A stretch of DNA of 64,000 nucleotides. Origin: Undibacterium cyanobacteriorum (GTDB lineage: Bacteria; Pseudomonadota; Gammaproteobacteria; Burkholderiales; Burkholderiaceae_D). Below, piece after piece: positions 26,066 through 35,383 of this stretch (the stretch's first letter is position 1; each line of letters starts with the position of its first letter). The stretch is taken from contig NZ_CP133720.1 in NCBI RefSeq assembly GCF_031326225.1, positions 3,100,001-3,164,000 of the forward strand, in the 5' to 3' direction. Made by a program: the position numbers and the translations under genes. Below the pieces are notes generated by a model. It did no database searches. It was not told where the DNA came from and saw nothing but the letters and a program-made list of their open reading frames with translations.

Positions 26066-26818
26066 TTAGCCAATCACTTTCGCTTCAGTTTTCAATTTGC
26101 TGACCAAAGTCGCGACGTCAGGAACGATCACACCAGCAGAACGTTTCGCTGGCTCAGCGACTTTCAAAGTCTTGATACGTGAAGTCACATCAACACCGAG
26201 GTCGGCTGGTTTCACGTTATCGAGCGGTTTCTTCTTCGCTTTCATGATGTTTGGCAAAGTCACATAGCGTGGTTCGTTCAAACGCAAATCCGTTGTCACG
26301 ATCGCTGGCAATGTCAGACTCAAAGTTTCCAAACCACCGTCCACTTCGCGAGTGACAGTTGCTTTGCCGTCAGCCACGACCACTTTAGAAGCAAAGGTTG
26401 CTTGTGGCCAGCCCAATAAGGCCGCCAACATTTGACCTGTTTGGTTGCAATCATCATCGATCGCTTGTTTACCCAAGATGATCAACTGAGGTTGTTCTTT
26501 ATCAGCCAAGGCTTTGAGCAATTTGGCGACTGCCAAGGGTTGCAATTCTTCGTCAGTTTCAACCAGAATGCCGCGATCTGCGCCGATGGCCATTGCAGTA
26601 CGCAAAGTTTCTTGGCATTGAGCGACACCGCAGGAAACCGCAACGACCTCGGTGACCGCGCCCGCTTCTTTCAAACGAGTCGCTTCTTCCACGGCGATTT
26701 CGTCGAAAGGATTCATCGACATTTTCACGTTGGCGATATCCACGCCAGAACCATCGGACTTCACGCGAACTTTCACGTTGTAGTCAACCACGCGCTTAAC
26801 TGGTACTAAGACTTTCAT
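26066..26818 (-). CDS. etfB: Electron transfer flavoprotein, beta subunit
   Basis: Small subunit of ETF. The 250-residue protein starts MKVLVPVKRVVDYNVKVRV and contains NPFDEIAVEEA, the DDCNQTGQMLAALLGWPQATFAS block and the C-terminal AKKKPLD segment typical of EtfB. It is the first gene of the leftward etfB-etfA-dehydrogenase cluster. A TetR-type inverted repeat lies about 175 bases upstream. Confidence 0.96.
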   Translation of the reverse strand: MKVLVPVKRVVDYNVKVRVKSDGSGVDIANVKMSMNPFDEIAVEEATRLKEAGAVTEVVAVSCGVAQCQETLRTAMAIGADRGILVETDEELQPLAVAKLLKALADKEQPQLIILGKQAIDDDCNQTGQMLAALLGWPQATFASKVVVADGKATVTREVDGGLETLSLTLPAIVTTDLRLNEPRYVTLPNIMKAKKKPLDNVKPADLGVDVTSRIKTLKVAEPAKRSAGVIVPDVATLVSKLKTEAKVIG

Positions 26819-26990
26819 AGGTTTGCCTTTACTATGGTGTACTGATAAGAGAAAAAATAAAACAAAATCCTGCTGGCGCTTACGAAATTACTGGGCAAAT
26901 GCTGATTTGAACAAAGATTGCCCAGCGCAAATTGACGTAAACGTAAAGTAGTTGATTATAGATGTTAACAGGAAACGAGTCGCGTGTTTT

Positions 26991-27004
26991 AGAACGTTCG
27001 TTCT
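26991..27004. promoter_or_regulatory. Possible TetR-type operator upstream of etfB
   Basis: The inverted repeat AGAACG-TT-CGTTCT lies 173 bases before the etfB start in an AT-rich setting. The shape fits a TetR-family fatty-acid regulator such as FadP, which has been predicted to control beta-oxidation genes in betaproteobacteria. I could not compare it with that regulator's consensus. Confidence 0.45.
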
Positions 27005-27052
27005 TTTTTCTAAAAACCGATGAAATCCTCTATGAAAACGACCCGCTTTGAT

Positions 27053-27086
27053 AAAAAAAAACCACAAAAATATTTGTGGTTTTTCA
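27053..27086 (-). terminator. Terminator of the TusA-like gene
   Basis: The stem AAACCACAAA/TTTGTGGTTT has a short loop, with a long T run on the minus strand. It lies about 90 bases beyond the stop codon. Confidence 0.8.
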
Positions 27087-27170
27087 ATATTATTCTGCAA
27101 TTAACACTTCCCTGCTCTCTTGAGTGTCGATTTCTCAGACATCTAAGACTGCACAAGCAGTCGCCAGAAA

Positions 27171-27398
27171 TTACTTACGCTTCAAGAAATATTCAAACTC
27201 ATTACTTGCTTCCAAATGCGAAAGCAGCTCATTACCAGTTTGCTTAGAGAACGCTTTGAAATCACGAACCGAGCCAGGATCTGTGGCGATCACTCGTAAC
27301 ACTTCGCCTGTAATCATTTCGGCTAATGCTTTTTTCGCTTTGAGGATAGGCAGTGGGCAGCTGAGGCCACGTGCATCCACTTCTCGATTGAATTGCAT
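27171..27398 (-). CDS. TusA-family sulfurtransferase/SirA-like protein
   Basis: A 75-residue member of the TusA/SirA/YedF fold that carries sulfur as a persulfide. The hallmark DARGLSCPLPILKAKKAL supplies the CPxP motif with the reactive Cys. The rest follows the fold (GEVLRVIATDPGSVRDFKAFSKQTGNELL). True TusA works in 2-thiouridine tRNA synthesis, but several paralogues exist, so the partner is not certain. It lies downstream of alaS on the same strand, separated by a terminator. Confidence 0.88.
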   Translation of the reverse strand: MQFNREVDARGLSCPLPILKAKKALAEMITGEVLRVIATDPGSVRDFKAFSKQTGNELLSHLEASNEFEYFLKRK

Positions 27399-27749
27399 GA
27401 TTTTCCTTGGGGAAGAAAAGTTCAGTATAGCTTTTTAGACCAACGCCGAGTTCAAATTTTTTTGAGCTATCCAGTGCTGAATCTTTATGCAGGAAATTCT
27501 ACCGCAAATTGTCCAAACTTGTGCAACGCAACAAGCAAAAAACTGGTCAAATCGACTGCCATGCACTCTTTTGAGGCCGTTTATGCAACATTCAAGTGCG
27601 AAAAACTTCCGTGCTGCAACAAGGCACTGTATTTCAGGCAATTTTATAAAAATCAGAGAAAACGATAATGCAAAAAAAAAAGACCCAAAACTGTTTTGGG
27701 TCTTTCTTCTTTTTTCTTCTCGTTTCAGACGTCGGTGAGAGAACTGTGC
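27399..27749. other. Intergenic region between alaS and the TusA-like gene
   Basis: It contains the alaS terminator near its right end and presumably the promoter of the TusA-like gene. I found no gene. Confidence 0.4.
27672..27706 (-). terminator. Terminator of alaS
   Basis: The stem AAAGACCCAAAA/TTTTGGGTCTTT has a three-base loop. A run of ten T residues follows on the minus strand. Confidence 0.92.
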
Positions 27750-30365
27750 TTACTTGAGCTTCGCACCAACCCATTCAGCTACGCTTGCCAACGCCGCTGG
27801 CAATGCTTCTGGATTCGTGCCGCCAGCCTGCGCCATATCAGGGCGGCCACCGCCTTTACCACCAACTTGCTGGGCGACGAAGTTCACCAATTCACCGGCT
27901 TTCACTTTCGCTACCGCATCGGGAGAAACGCCAGCTGCCAAACTAACTTTGCCATCAATCACCGACGCCAATACCACCACGGCTGATTTCAATTGATCGC
28001 GCAAATTGATCACAGAGTCACGCAACGCAGTACCGTCAGCACCTTCCAAACTGGCTGCCAACAATTTCACACCGCCCATGTCGATCGCTTGCGACACCAA
28101 AGCGCCCGCTTGATTCGCGGCCAGCTTCGATTTCAAAGCAGCGACTTCCTTCTCCAATGCTTTCATTTGGTCTTGCCATTGCACCAAGCGATTGCCGATT
28201 TCTTCAGGCTGTGTTTTCAACACAGCAGCAGCTTGGCTAATGCGGCTATTCATGTCTTGAACAAGATTGAATGCGACTTCACCCGTGACCGCTTCGACAC
28301 GACGAATCCCCGCCGCGATACCGCCTTCAGCAACGATTTTGAACAAGCCGATATCACCCGTGCGATGAACGTGCACACCGCCACACAATTCGCGAGAAGT
28401 ACCGATGTCGAGAACACGTACTTCGTCACCGTATTTTTCACCGAACAAAGCCATCGCACCATGCTTCACCGCATCGTCGAAGGACATCAATTGCGCTTGT
28501 GTCGCCACGTTCGCCAAAATCTCGCGGTTCACGATGGTTTCCACTTGGCGAATTTCTTCAGCTGTCATTGGTGCATTGTGACTAAAGTCAAAGCGCGTTT
28601 TTTCAGCGTCGACCAAAGAACCTTTTTGTGCAACGTGGGCACCCAACACTTCACGCAAAGCTTTGTGCATCAAGTGCGTTGCGGAGTGATTACGAATTGT
28701 ATGAGTACGCAATACTTGGTTGACTTGCGCACTGACTGCATCGCCAACAGCCAAACTACCTGTGCTTAAGCTACCGTGGTGGCCGAATACATCAGCTTGA
28801 ATTTTCTGTGTATCAGCAACCTCGAAACTAACACCATGTGCTGTTTGCAACACGCCGGCATCGCCACATTGACCGCCAGATTCTGCATAGAATGGTGTCA
28901 CGTCCAAAACCACGATCGCCGCTTGGCCCGCTTCAATTTTTTGTACCGCTGCACCATCAACATACAAAGCAATCACTTTACTGTCATAGCTCAATTGCTC
29001 GTAACCGACAAACTTCGATTTCGCACCGTTGTACTCAATCGCTGTGTTCATTTTGAACTTGCCAGCCGCGCGAGCCATTTGCTTTTGGTTTGCCATCGCT
29101 GCGTCGAAACCTGCTTCATCGAGCACCACGCCGCGTTCGCGGCAGATGTCGGCAGTCAAATCCAATGGGAAACCGTAGGTATCATATAAAGTGAAAGCTG
29201 TGGTGCCGTCGAGGTTTTTGCTGTCTTTCGCCAACGCCGCTTCCAAGATCTTCATGCCGTGTTCCAGCGTTTCGCCGAAGCGCTCTTCCTCTTGCTTGAT
29301 GACCTGCGCAACACGTTCGCCGGCTTCTGCCAATTCAGGATAAGCCACGCCCATTTCTTTGACCAAATCAGCAACCAATTTGTAGAAGAATGGCTTGGTT
29401 TGACCGAGCTTGTGTCCGTGACGCAAAGCGCGACGGGTAATACGACGCAACACATAGCCACGTCCTTCGTTACCCGGAATGATGCCGTCAACGATCAAGA
29501 AACCTGCGCAGCGGATATGATCGGCGATCACTTTCAAAGAGTTATTGTTCAAATCAGCGCAACCGGTTTCGCGTGCTGCTGCTTTGATCAAGTTTTGGAA
29601 AGTATCGATCTCGTAGTTGGAATGCACGTGTTGCAATACCGCTGCGATACGCTCCAAGCCCATACCGGTATCAACGCATGGTTTTGGTAGCGGATGCAAA
29701 ACGCCTTGTTCGTCTTTGTTGAACTGCATGAAAACGAGGTTCCACACTTCGATAAAACGATCACCATTTTCATCAGGAGAACCTGGAGGACCACCCCAGA
29801 TTTCTGGACCGTGGTCATAGAAAATTTCACTGCAAGGGCCGCAAGGACCGGTGTCCGCCATCTGCCAGAAGTTGTCGGATGCGTAGCGCGCACCTTTGTT
29901 GTCGCCGATACGAATGATACGTTCAACTGGCACACCGACTTCATTCTTCCAAATATCGTAAGCTTCGTCGTCTTCTTGATAGACCGTGACGGTCAATTTA
30001 TCTTTGGGCAAACCATAGACGCTGGTCAACAATTCCCACGCGTAGTGAATCGCGTCACGTTTGAAATAGTCACCAAACGAGAAATTACCGAGCATTTCGA
30101 AGAATGTATGGTGACGTGCGGTATAGCCTACGTTTTCCAAATCATTGTGCTTACCGCCAGCACGCACGCTGCGTTGCGCGGTGGTAGCACGACTGTAATT
30201 GCGTTTATCTTGCCCTAGGAATACATCTTTAAATTGCACCATACCGGAGTTGGTGAACAACAAAGTAGGATCGTTGCCCGGCACCAAGCTGGAGGAACGA
30301 ACAATGGTATGGCCTTTCGACTCAAAGAATTTTAGGAATTTTTCGCGAATTTCTGACGAGTTCAT
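27750..30365 (-). CDS. alaS: Alanyl-tRNA synthetase
   Basis: Charges tRNA-Ala. The 871-residue protein has the class II catalytic domain (MNSSEIREKFLKFFESKGH and FTNSGMVQFKDVFLG), a helical tRNA-binding domain and the editing domain. The editing domain shows zinc/editing residues in HSATHLMHKALREVLG and CGGVHVHRTGDIG. A C-terminal DHHA1-like segment ends GGKGGGRPDMAQAGG. The order and length are as in E. coli AlaS. No T-box or other leader is expected or seen. Confidence 0.97.
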   Translation of the reverse strand: MNSSEIREKFLKFFESKGHTIVRSSSLVPGNDPTLLFTNSGMVQFKDVFLGQDKRNYSRATTAQRSVRAGGKHNDLENVGYTARHHTFFEMLGNFSFGDYFKRDAIHYAWELLTSVYGLPKDKLTVTVYQEDDEAYDIWKNEVGVPVERIIRIGDNKGARYASDNFWQMADTGPCGPCSEIFYDHGPEIWGGPPGSPDENGDRFIEVWNLVFMQFNKDEQGVLHPLPKPCVDTGMGLERIAAVLQHVHSNYEIDTFQNLIKAAARETGCADLNNNSLKVIADHIRCAGFLIVDGIIPGNEGRGYVLRRITRRALRHGHKLGQTKPFFYKLVADLVKEMGVAYPELAEAGERVAQVIKQEEERFGETLEHGMKILEAALAKDSKNLDGTTAFTLYDTYGFPLDLTADICRERGVVLDEAGFDAAMANQKQMARAAGKFKMNTAIEYNGAKSKFVGYEQLSYDSKVIALYVDGAAVQKIEAGQAAIVVLDVTPFYAESGGQCGDAGVLQTAHGVSFEVADTQKIQADVFGHHGSLSTGSLAVGDAVSAQVNQVLRTHTIRNHSATHLMHKALREVLGAHVAQKGSLVDAEKTRFDFSHNAPMTAEEIRQVETIVNREILANVATQAQLMSFDDAVKHGAMALFGEKYGDEVRVLDIGTSRELCGGVHVHRTGDIGLFKIVAEGGIAAGIRRVEAVTGEVAFNLVQDMNSRISQAAAVLKTQPEEIGNRLVQWQDQMKALEKEVAALKSKLAANQAGALVSQAIDMGGVKLLAASLEGADGTALRDSVINLRDQLKSAVVVLASVIDGKVSLAAGVSPDAVAKVKAGELVNFVAQQVGGKGGGRPDMAQAGGTNPEALPAALASVAEWVGAKLK

Positions 30366-30457
30366 AGGAATTTTCGATGTAAATGAGGCAATTTGCCGTG
30401 CAAAAGTAAAGATAACCCTTGATTATACGTGAAAGCCCTGTCTTTTTAGCATAGACG

Positions 30458-30508
30458 ACAAAAAACCCACCGAGAAGTCGTACTAAGCTGACTACTCGAT
30501 GGGTTTTA
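30458..30508 (-). terminator. Terminator of the small exported protein gene
   Basis: The stem AAACCCACCGAG/CTCGATGGGTTT has one mismatch and a 20-base loop, followed by six T residues on the minus strand. Confidence 0.65.
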
Positions 30509-30558
30509 AATGGAACAATCAAATTATTGCACTACATCTTTCTGCAATTTTGGCACTA

Positions 30559-30888
30559 TCAATTGGAGCTACGTGCATTATGTTTCTTGCGATAGATTTT
30601 TGCGCTAGTTCGCTCTTGCGCAGCATGCAATTTTGCCCGCTCTGCTTTCGTGACCACACCATCAGCCTTTGCAGCCTGTTCACGCGCCTCGATCTTGGCT
30701 TCTTGTCGATCCAACTTTGCAGCCTCTGTCGCAGTTAAGCTGCCATTCGCAACGCCATTATTGATACGCTGCTCTTGTGTCTCTTGACGCTTATCAATCT
30801 TCGGTGTCGCAGTCTGAGCGAGAGCAGACAAAGACATGACAGAAACAGCAGAAGCAAGCAAGGCTGCGATAATTTTGGAAGCTTTCAT
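30559..30888 (-). CDS. Small exported protein with GxLTxxEA repeats
   Basis: A 109-residue periplasmic protein of unknown function. A signal peptide (MKASKIIAALLASAVSVMSLSALAQ) is followed by a charged helical region. GVANGSLTATEAAKLDRQEAKIEAREQ and ADGVVTKAERAKLHAAQE form two related motifs, ending in a basic IYRKKHNAR. I recall similar proteins as common but uncharacterised in Burkholderiales. GGAG lies seven bases before the ATG. Confidence 0.72.
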   Translation of the reverse strand: MKASKIIAALLASAVSVMSLSALAQTATPKIDKRQETQEQRINNGVANGSLTATEAAKLDRQEAKIEAREQAAKADGVVTKAERAKLHAAQERTSAKIYRKKHNARSSN

Positions 30889-31051
30889 TTCATTTCTCCT
30901 TCAGAACTTACGTGATGGTTGGGTTTCTTGGTTTGTGAACACAGTGTCGCGTTCATGAGTCGATAACGCGCATTCTACGGGACATGCTGACCAAAAATCT
31001 GTAAGCAAGGTAAGCATTTGTAACGGGATTGAGTAATGAAACCCTGGCGCT

Positions 31052-31828
31052 TCACGCTAAGTCTGGTGGGATTAGGTCGAGTCGATCAGTACAAAAACCG
31101 TCAACGCCCCACGACAGTATCTCCCGCGCTCGTTCGATTTCATTCACCGTATAGCAAAACAAGCCATAACCGGCCGCCTTGATTTCCTTCGCCCAAGTGG
31201 TCGTCAAATATTTATGATTTGTATGGAGCGCTCTGGCTTCGAGTTTTTCCAACGAGCTCAACCAATTGCATTCATATTCATCGAGTAAATAACCACGTGC
31301 TATTTCGGGTGCGCTCTGTTTAGCACACGTCAAGGCGGTAAAAGAAAAAGAGGAGAATAATGGCGATCGAACGACAGGAGAAGATAAGGTGGCCGATGTT
31401 TGAGGTTCATTCTGCAATTCCTTGAGCATTCGCGCCGTTGCTTGAGCGACGACATGTCCCGTTTCCTCCTCATGCCCGGGAACTGGTTTAATCTCAACGT
31501 TCATCCATATTCCGTGTTGGTAGCAATAACGGAATATGGATTCGTAGTCAGGAACTTTCACATTTGAAAAACGTGGATCAAACCAAGAACCGGCATCCAT
31601 CATCAGCAACTGCGCCGCAGTGGAATCAGCCACATTGCCCTTTCCTGCAACAGTTCTGCCAAACTCGGGATCATGCATTAGCACAGGAACACCATCCTTT
31701 GATAACATCACGTCGAACTCAACGCCGCGAAAGCCATATTGGAGACCACATTGCATGGCTAAGAGTGTATTTTCTGGCGCAAGTTTTCCGCCGCCTCGGT
31801 GCGCTACGATTCTAGGATAAGGCCACAT
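31052..31828 (-). CDS. ugpQ: Glycerophosphodiester phosphodiesterase
   Basis: Hydrolyses glycerophosphodiesters to glycerol-3-phosphate and an alcohol. The 258-residue protein starts with the GDPD signature: IVAHRGGGKLAPENTLLAMQCGLQYGFRGVEFDVMLSKDGVPVLMHD. The catalytic pair of His residues and the metal-binding Glu/Asp are visible there. No signal peptide is present, so the cytoplasmic UgpQ type is likely. It diverges from the CoA-transferase gene, with 117 bases between the start codons. Confidence 0.92.
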   Translation of the reverse strand: MWPYPRIVAHRGGGKLAPENTLLAMQCGLQYGFRGVEFDVMLSKDGVPVLMHDPEFGRTVAGKGNVADSTAAQLLMMDAGSWFDPRFSNVKVPDYESIFRYCYQHGIWMNVEIKPVPGHEEETGHVVAQATARMLKELQNEPQTSATLSSPVVRSPLFSSFSFTALTCAKQSAPEIARGYLLDEYECNWLSSLEKLEARALHTNHKYLTTTWAKEIKAAGYGLFCYTVNEIERAREILSWGVDGFCTDRLDLIPPDLA

Positions 31829-31945
31829 TATTCGACACTCACTATATTTGATTTTTTAAAGATACAAGCCGCTGATACATCGAGGTCTTACAATCCACGT
31901 TCACTATCAGTCAGCGTCCCCACCAAGATAATTACAAGAGCATAT

Positions 31946-33214
31946 ATGCAGAACACAAGCCACGACAAGCAAGAAAAGTCTACATCACAAAAAACAGCCC
32001 TTGGGCACATTCGTGTCCTCGATTTAACGCGCGTCTTGGCAGGTCCATGGTGTGCACAAAATCTCGCGGACCTTGGTGCAGAGGTGATTAAAGTCGAACG
32101 CCCTGGTGCTGGCGACGATACCAGAAGTTGGGGCCCTCCATATTTAAAAGATCAAGATGGGGCAGATACCAGTGAAGCAGCATATTACCTTGCAGCCAAT
32201 CGAGGAAAGAAAGCGATTGCAGTCGACATTTCCACCAGCGAAGGTCAACACATTATTCGAGAATTAGCAAAGAAATCCGATGTGGTTTTAGAAAACTACA
32301 AAGTTGGCCAACTCAAGAAATATGGTTTGGACTATGAATCACTAAAGCAGTTGAAACCCGACTTGGTGTATTGCTCCATCACTGGATTTGGACAAAATGG
32401 ACCCTACGCACATCGCGCCGGCTACGATTTTATTGTGCAAGGCATGGGTGGTTTCATGTCCCTTACTGGTGAACGTGATGACCTACCCGGTGGCGGCCCG
32501 CAAAAAGCTGGTGTCGCCATTGCCGACTTAATGACCGGCATGTATGCCACCATTGGCGTAATGGCAGCGCTCACGCATCGGGACCGTACTGGCGAAGGGC
32601 AATACATCGACATGGCTTTACTCGATGTTCAAGTGGCCATGCTCGCCAACATGAATATGAACTACCTCACGAGTGGCAAGCCCCCTAAGCGTTGGGGCAA
32701 TGCACATCAAAACATCGTGCCATACCAAACCTTTGCGACGTCCGATGGACACATTATTGTGGCTGCCGGTAACGATGGCCAATATCGGAAATTCGTGCAA
32801 GTGGGTGGCCGCCCTGAACTGGCAGACGATCCGCGTTTCATCAGCAACCCTTTGCGTGTCCAACACCGCGATACGCTAGTGCCAATCTTAGCAGACATGG
32901 TCAAACTCAAAACAAAAAAAGAATGGATCGCAGAACTCGAAGCAGCCGGTGTGCCGTGCGGACCGATCAACAAACTCGATGAGGTATTCGCCGACCCACA
33001 AGTACAAGCCCGTGACATGCAAATCACTTTGCCACACCCAACCGCAGGTCTTGCAACACTCGTCGGAAGCCCTATCAAACTGTCTGAGACACCAGTGAGC
33101 TACCAAGCTGCGCCACCATTACTGGGGCAAGATACCGACACCGTTTTACAAGAAGTTTTAGCACTGCCTGAAAGCGAGATTGCGCAATTAAAGTCACAAG
33201 GTATCATTGCCTAG
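31946..33214 (+). CDS. CaiB/BaiF-family CoA-transferase
   Basis: A class III CoA-transferase that moves CoA between carboxylic acids. From the chosen Met (MQNTSHDKQEK) it has 422 residues. LDLTRVLAGPWCAQNLADLGAEVIKVERPGAGDDTR, the LKKYGLDYESLKQLKPDLVYCSITGFGQNGPYA block and the catalytic Asp in RAGYDFIVQG are typical. The longer frame from 31799 is unlikely because family members begin near this Met and AAGAG precedes it. Substrate cannot be told; formyl-, succinyl- and glutaryl-CoA transferases share these motifs. Confidence 0.9.
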   Translation: MQNTSHDKQEKSTSQKTALGHIRVLDLTRVLAGPWCAQNLADLGAEVIKVERPGAGDDTRSWGPPYLKDQDGADTSEAAYYLAANRGKKAIAVDISTSEGQHIIRELAKKSDVVLENYKVGQLKKYGLDYESLKQLKPDLVYCSITGFGQNGPYAHRAGYDFIVQGMGGFMSLTGERDDLPGGGPQKAGVAIADLMTGMYATIGVMAALTHRDRTGEGQYIDMALLDVQVAMLANMNMNYLTSGKPPKRWGNAHQNIVPYQTFATSDGHIIVAAGNDGQYRKFVQVGGRPELADDPRFISNPLRVQHRDTLVPILADMVKLKTKKEWIAELEAAGVPCGPINKLDEVFADPQVQARDMQITLPHPTAGLATLVGSPIKLSETPVSYQAAPPLLGQDTDTVLQEVLALPESEIAQLKSQGIIA

Positions 33215-33488
33215 ACACGATCAATTTTTGGCGAAAAATGAGATTTATCAACGACTCAAATAAGCTTGTATAAACCACGAGAGACACAGCATCAAATATT
33301 CAAATAGCAATACGCAAAGGCATGACGGACCCAAGGTAGCGCTGCACAGTACCATGCAGCGCGAACCAAGCCACCTCGTAAGCAGCGCGCTGACTTACCG
33401 CTCAATTCGGTCAACATGATTCCACCAGCCACGTTAAGGGAGCAAGACTATTATTGGTCTCTGCATCGCACCACTGAAAGGAAAGATC

Positions 33489-34175
33489 ATGCGTACAGCC
33501 GCCCTCATCCTCGCCCTTGTCGCCGTTAGCCAATTGAGTGGCTGCGTTGTACATCGTCAATACACCCGTTCTCCTTACCAGTCCCAATACGGCGCGGAAT
33601 ACCAAACCAATTATCCTGCGCAATATCCTGGTCAATATGGAAATCAGTACTCTGGCTCGTATCAGCAAAACTACCAAAACCCTCAGCCTGCTTACGCTTC
33701 ACAGTATCAAGATGCAAATCAAAACGGGTACAACAGCTATCCAAATGGTGTGACTGAAGTGGCACAGATTGTTGGAATTCGAAACATCGCTCAAGCGCGT
33801 GAATCAAGTGGTGGCGGTGCGGTGGTGGGCGCGATTATTGGCGGCATCATTGGCAATCAGATTGCGCGCGATGATAGTGGCGGTCGTTCACATGATCGTG
33901 GCAATCATCGAGGTTATGGGCGCGGCTACGAGCGTCGTGGCGGTGACAATGATGGATCTCGCACTGCAGCCACAGTCGGTGGTGCCATCATCGGCGGCTT
34001 GATCGGTAATGAAATTGATCGTTCAAGCAGCGAACCACAAAGTAGTATTACCGAAATCACCTTCCGCCTTGCCAATGGCCAAGCTCATGCGGTGCGCGTC
34101 AACAATCCCGGACAACTCCGCGTCGGTGATCGTGTCAGAGTGAGTTTCCAGAATGGTGCTTGGACTTTGCAATAA
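33489..34175 (+). CDS. Outer-membrane lipoprotein with glycine-zipper domains
   Basis: A 228-residue lipoprotein. The N terminus MRTAALILALVAVSQLSGC has a lipobox with Cys at about 19. A Tyr/Gln/Pro-rich region follows (about 20-85). Two glycine-zipper helices come next, GGGAVVGAIIGGIIGNQIA and AATVGGAIIGGLIGNEI. A SlyB-like beta domain ends NPGQLRVGDRVRVSF. The family (17-kDa antigen/SlyB-like) stabilises the outer membrane. A GAAAGGAAAG ribosome site precedes the ATG. Confidence 0.82.
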   Translation: MRTAALILALVAVSQLSGCVVHRQYTRSPYQSQYGAEYQTNYPAQYPGQYGNQYSGSYQQNYQNPQPAYASQYQDANQNGYNSYPNGVTEVAQIVGIRNIAQARESSGGGAVVGAIIGGIIGNQIARDDSGGRSHDRGNHRGYGRGYERRGGDNDGSRTAATVGGAIIGGLIGNEIDRSSSEPQSSITEITFRLANGQAHAVRVNNPGQLRVGDRVRVSFQNGAWTLQ

Positions 34176-34266
34176 ACTTACCAAGCTAGACTCTCAAAAC
34201 TTAGTGAGAAGATTCCATCCAACTTAAACACCGTCTAAAGTTCGACTCGTCACTCTAGCTTTAAAA

Positions 34267-34307
34267 ATAAAGAGCGCAACACCCTTCGGTGACGCGCTCT
34301 TTTCTTA
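34267..34307 (+). terminator. Terminator of the glycine-zipper lipoprotein gene
   Basis: The stem AAGAGCGC/GCGCTCTT, with an inner CACC/GGTG pair, is followed by T residues. Confidence 0.75.
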
Positions 34308-34411
34308 CGATCATCAATCGGTCCAACGACAAAATACGCTTAAAAAAAAACATGGACGAACATTCAATATTGCCGGAGGGATAGTTGGTTCGCCCCTATC
34401 GCCATCAGCGA

Positions 34412-35383
34412 CTAAATCAGCGCGGCGAAGCGGCGTTGGCGAATGGTTAGAACCAGCAAAGCGATACCAATCACGACGCCAATCAGAAGTGAAAAACTTT
34501 GCGTGCTGTACCATGCTGCAGCGTTTAACAATTCTGGCGTAAGCATGCCCTGTTCAATTGACCAAGGAAAACGTGTCAACATCTCACGTGGAAACTCGAT
34601 CACCCAACTGCTAGGTATGTTACCCGCAACCCAATGGACTGCCACATGCTTCGCGAACCACCCACTATCTGTGGCGAAAGCGATCATTAGGGTCAGCAAG
34701 ACAGGTATCCCAACCGCCCATGGAAATACTCTAGATTTCGACCACACTGAAACCAACAAGAACCAAGCAACACAGGGCAATGACCACGCCATATAAAACG
34801 GCAATAAGCGTAGATATTGCAGTGGCAAGGAATACATACTTTCATTAAAAAGCACTGCAGAGAACAAGTCGAAATGGGAAAATAGCGTTGCGCAGGCCAC
34901 AATCAATGCTGCAAAGAAGTAACTCGCGAAAGCGATCAGTAAAGTCAGTATCGGACTCAAGAGCAAGGGAAATACGAGCTTCGACAGCACTTCAAGGGTG
35001 TCTGAAACCGGCATTGATTTCCAAAACAAAATACTACGATCTTGGCGCTCGTCTCGCAGCGCACCGAACAAATACAAAGTGGAAAAAGAACTTGTAATGA
35101 CCAACATACTCTGCAAAATAAAGCGCGACATGCCAGACACATTACTTCTTGTGTACTCAATCAACTTACCCTGTGCAGCCTCCACGCCAAACATTTGCTG
35201 TAAGGTCGAATATTGTTCATTGCGAAGAATGTCTTTCCAAAAAAACTCAATCAACAAAAACATCAAGAAAAAGCCAAGCGCGATCGCCGCTGGCCCCCAC
35301 AATAAGAGGCCACGATTTTGCCAATATTCGCGACGCACTAACCACATCAATGTTTTGAATTGATGACTTCGATTCTGCTTCAT
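34412..35383 (-). CDS. ABC-2-type transporter permease
   Basis: A 323-residue membrane protein with about six helices. A basic N terminus (MKQNRSHQFKTLMWLVRREYW) is followed by LLLWGPAAIALGFFLMFLLIEFFW. The ABC-2 block FGALRDERQDRSILFWKSMPVSD precedes further helices. Its start overlaps the ATPase gene stop by four bases (ATGA), so it is the cognate permease. The substrate is not known; similar GntR-regulated transporters export antimicrobial compounds or lipids. Confidence 0.83.
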   Translation of the reverse strand: MKQNRSHQFKTLMWLVRREYWQNRGLLLWGPAAIALGFFLMFLLIEFFWKDILRNEQYSTLQQMFGVEAAQGKLIEYTRSNVSGMSRFILQSMLVITSSFSTLYLFGALRDERQDRSILFWKSMPVSDTLEVLSKLVFPLLLSPILTLLIAFASYFFAALIVACATLFSHFDLFSAVLFNESMYSLPLQYLRLLPFYMAWSLPCVAWFLLVSVWSKSRVFPWAVGIPVLLTLMIAFATDSGWFAKHVAVHWVAGNIPSSWVIEFPREMLTRFPWSIEQGMLTPELLNAAAWYSTQSFSLLIGVVIGIALLVLTIRQRRFAALI

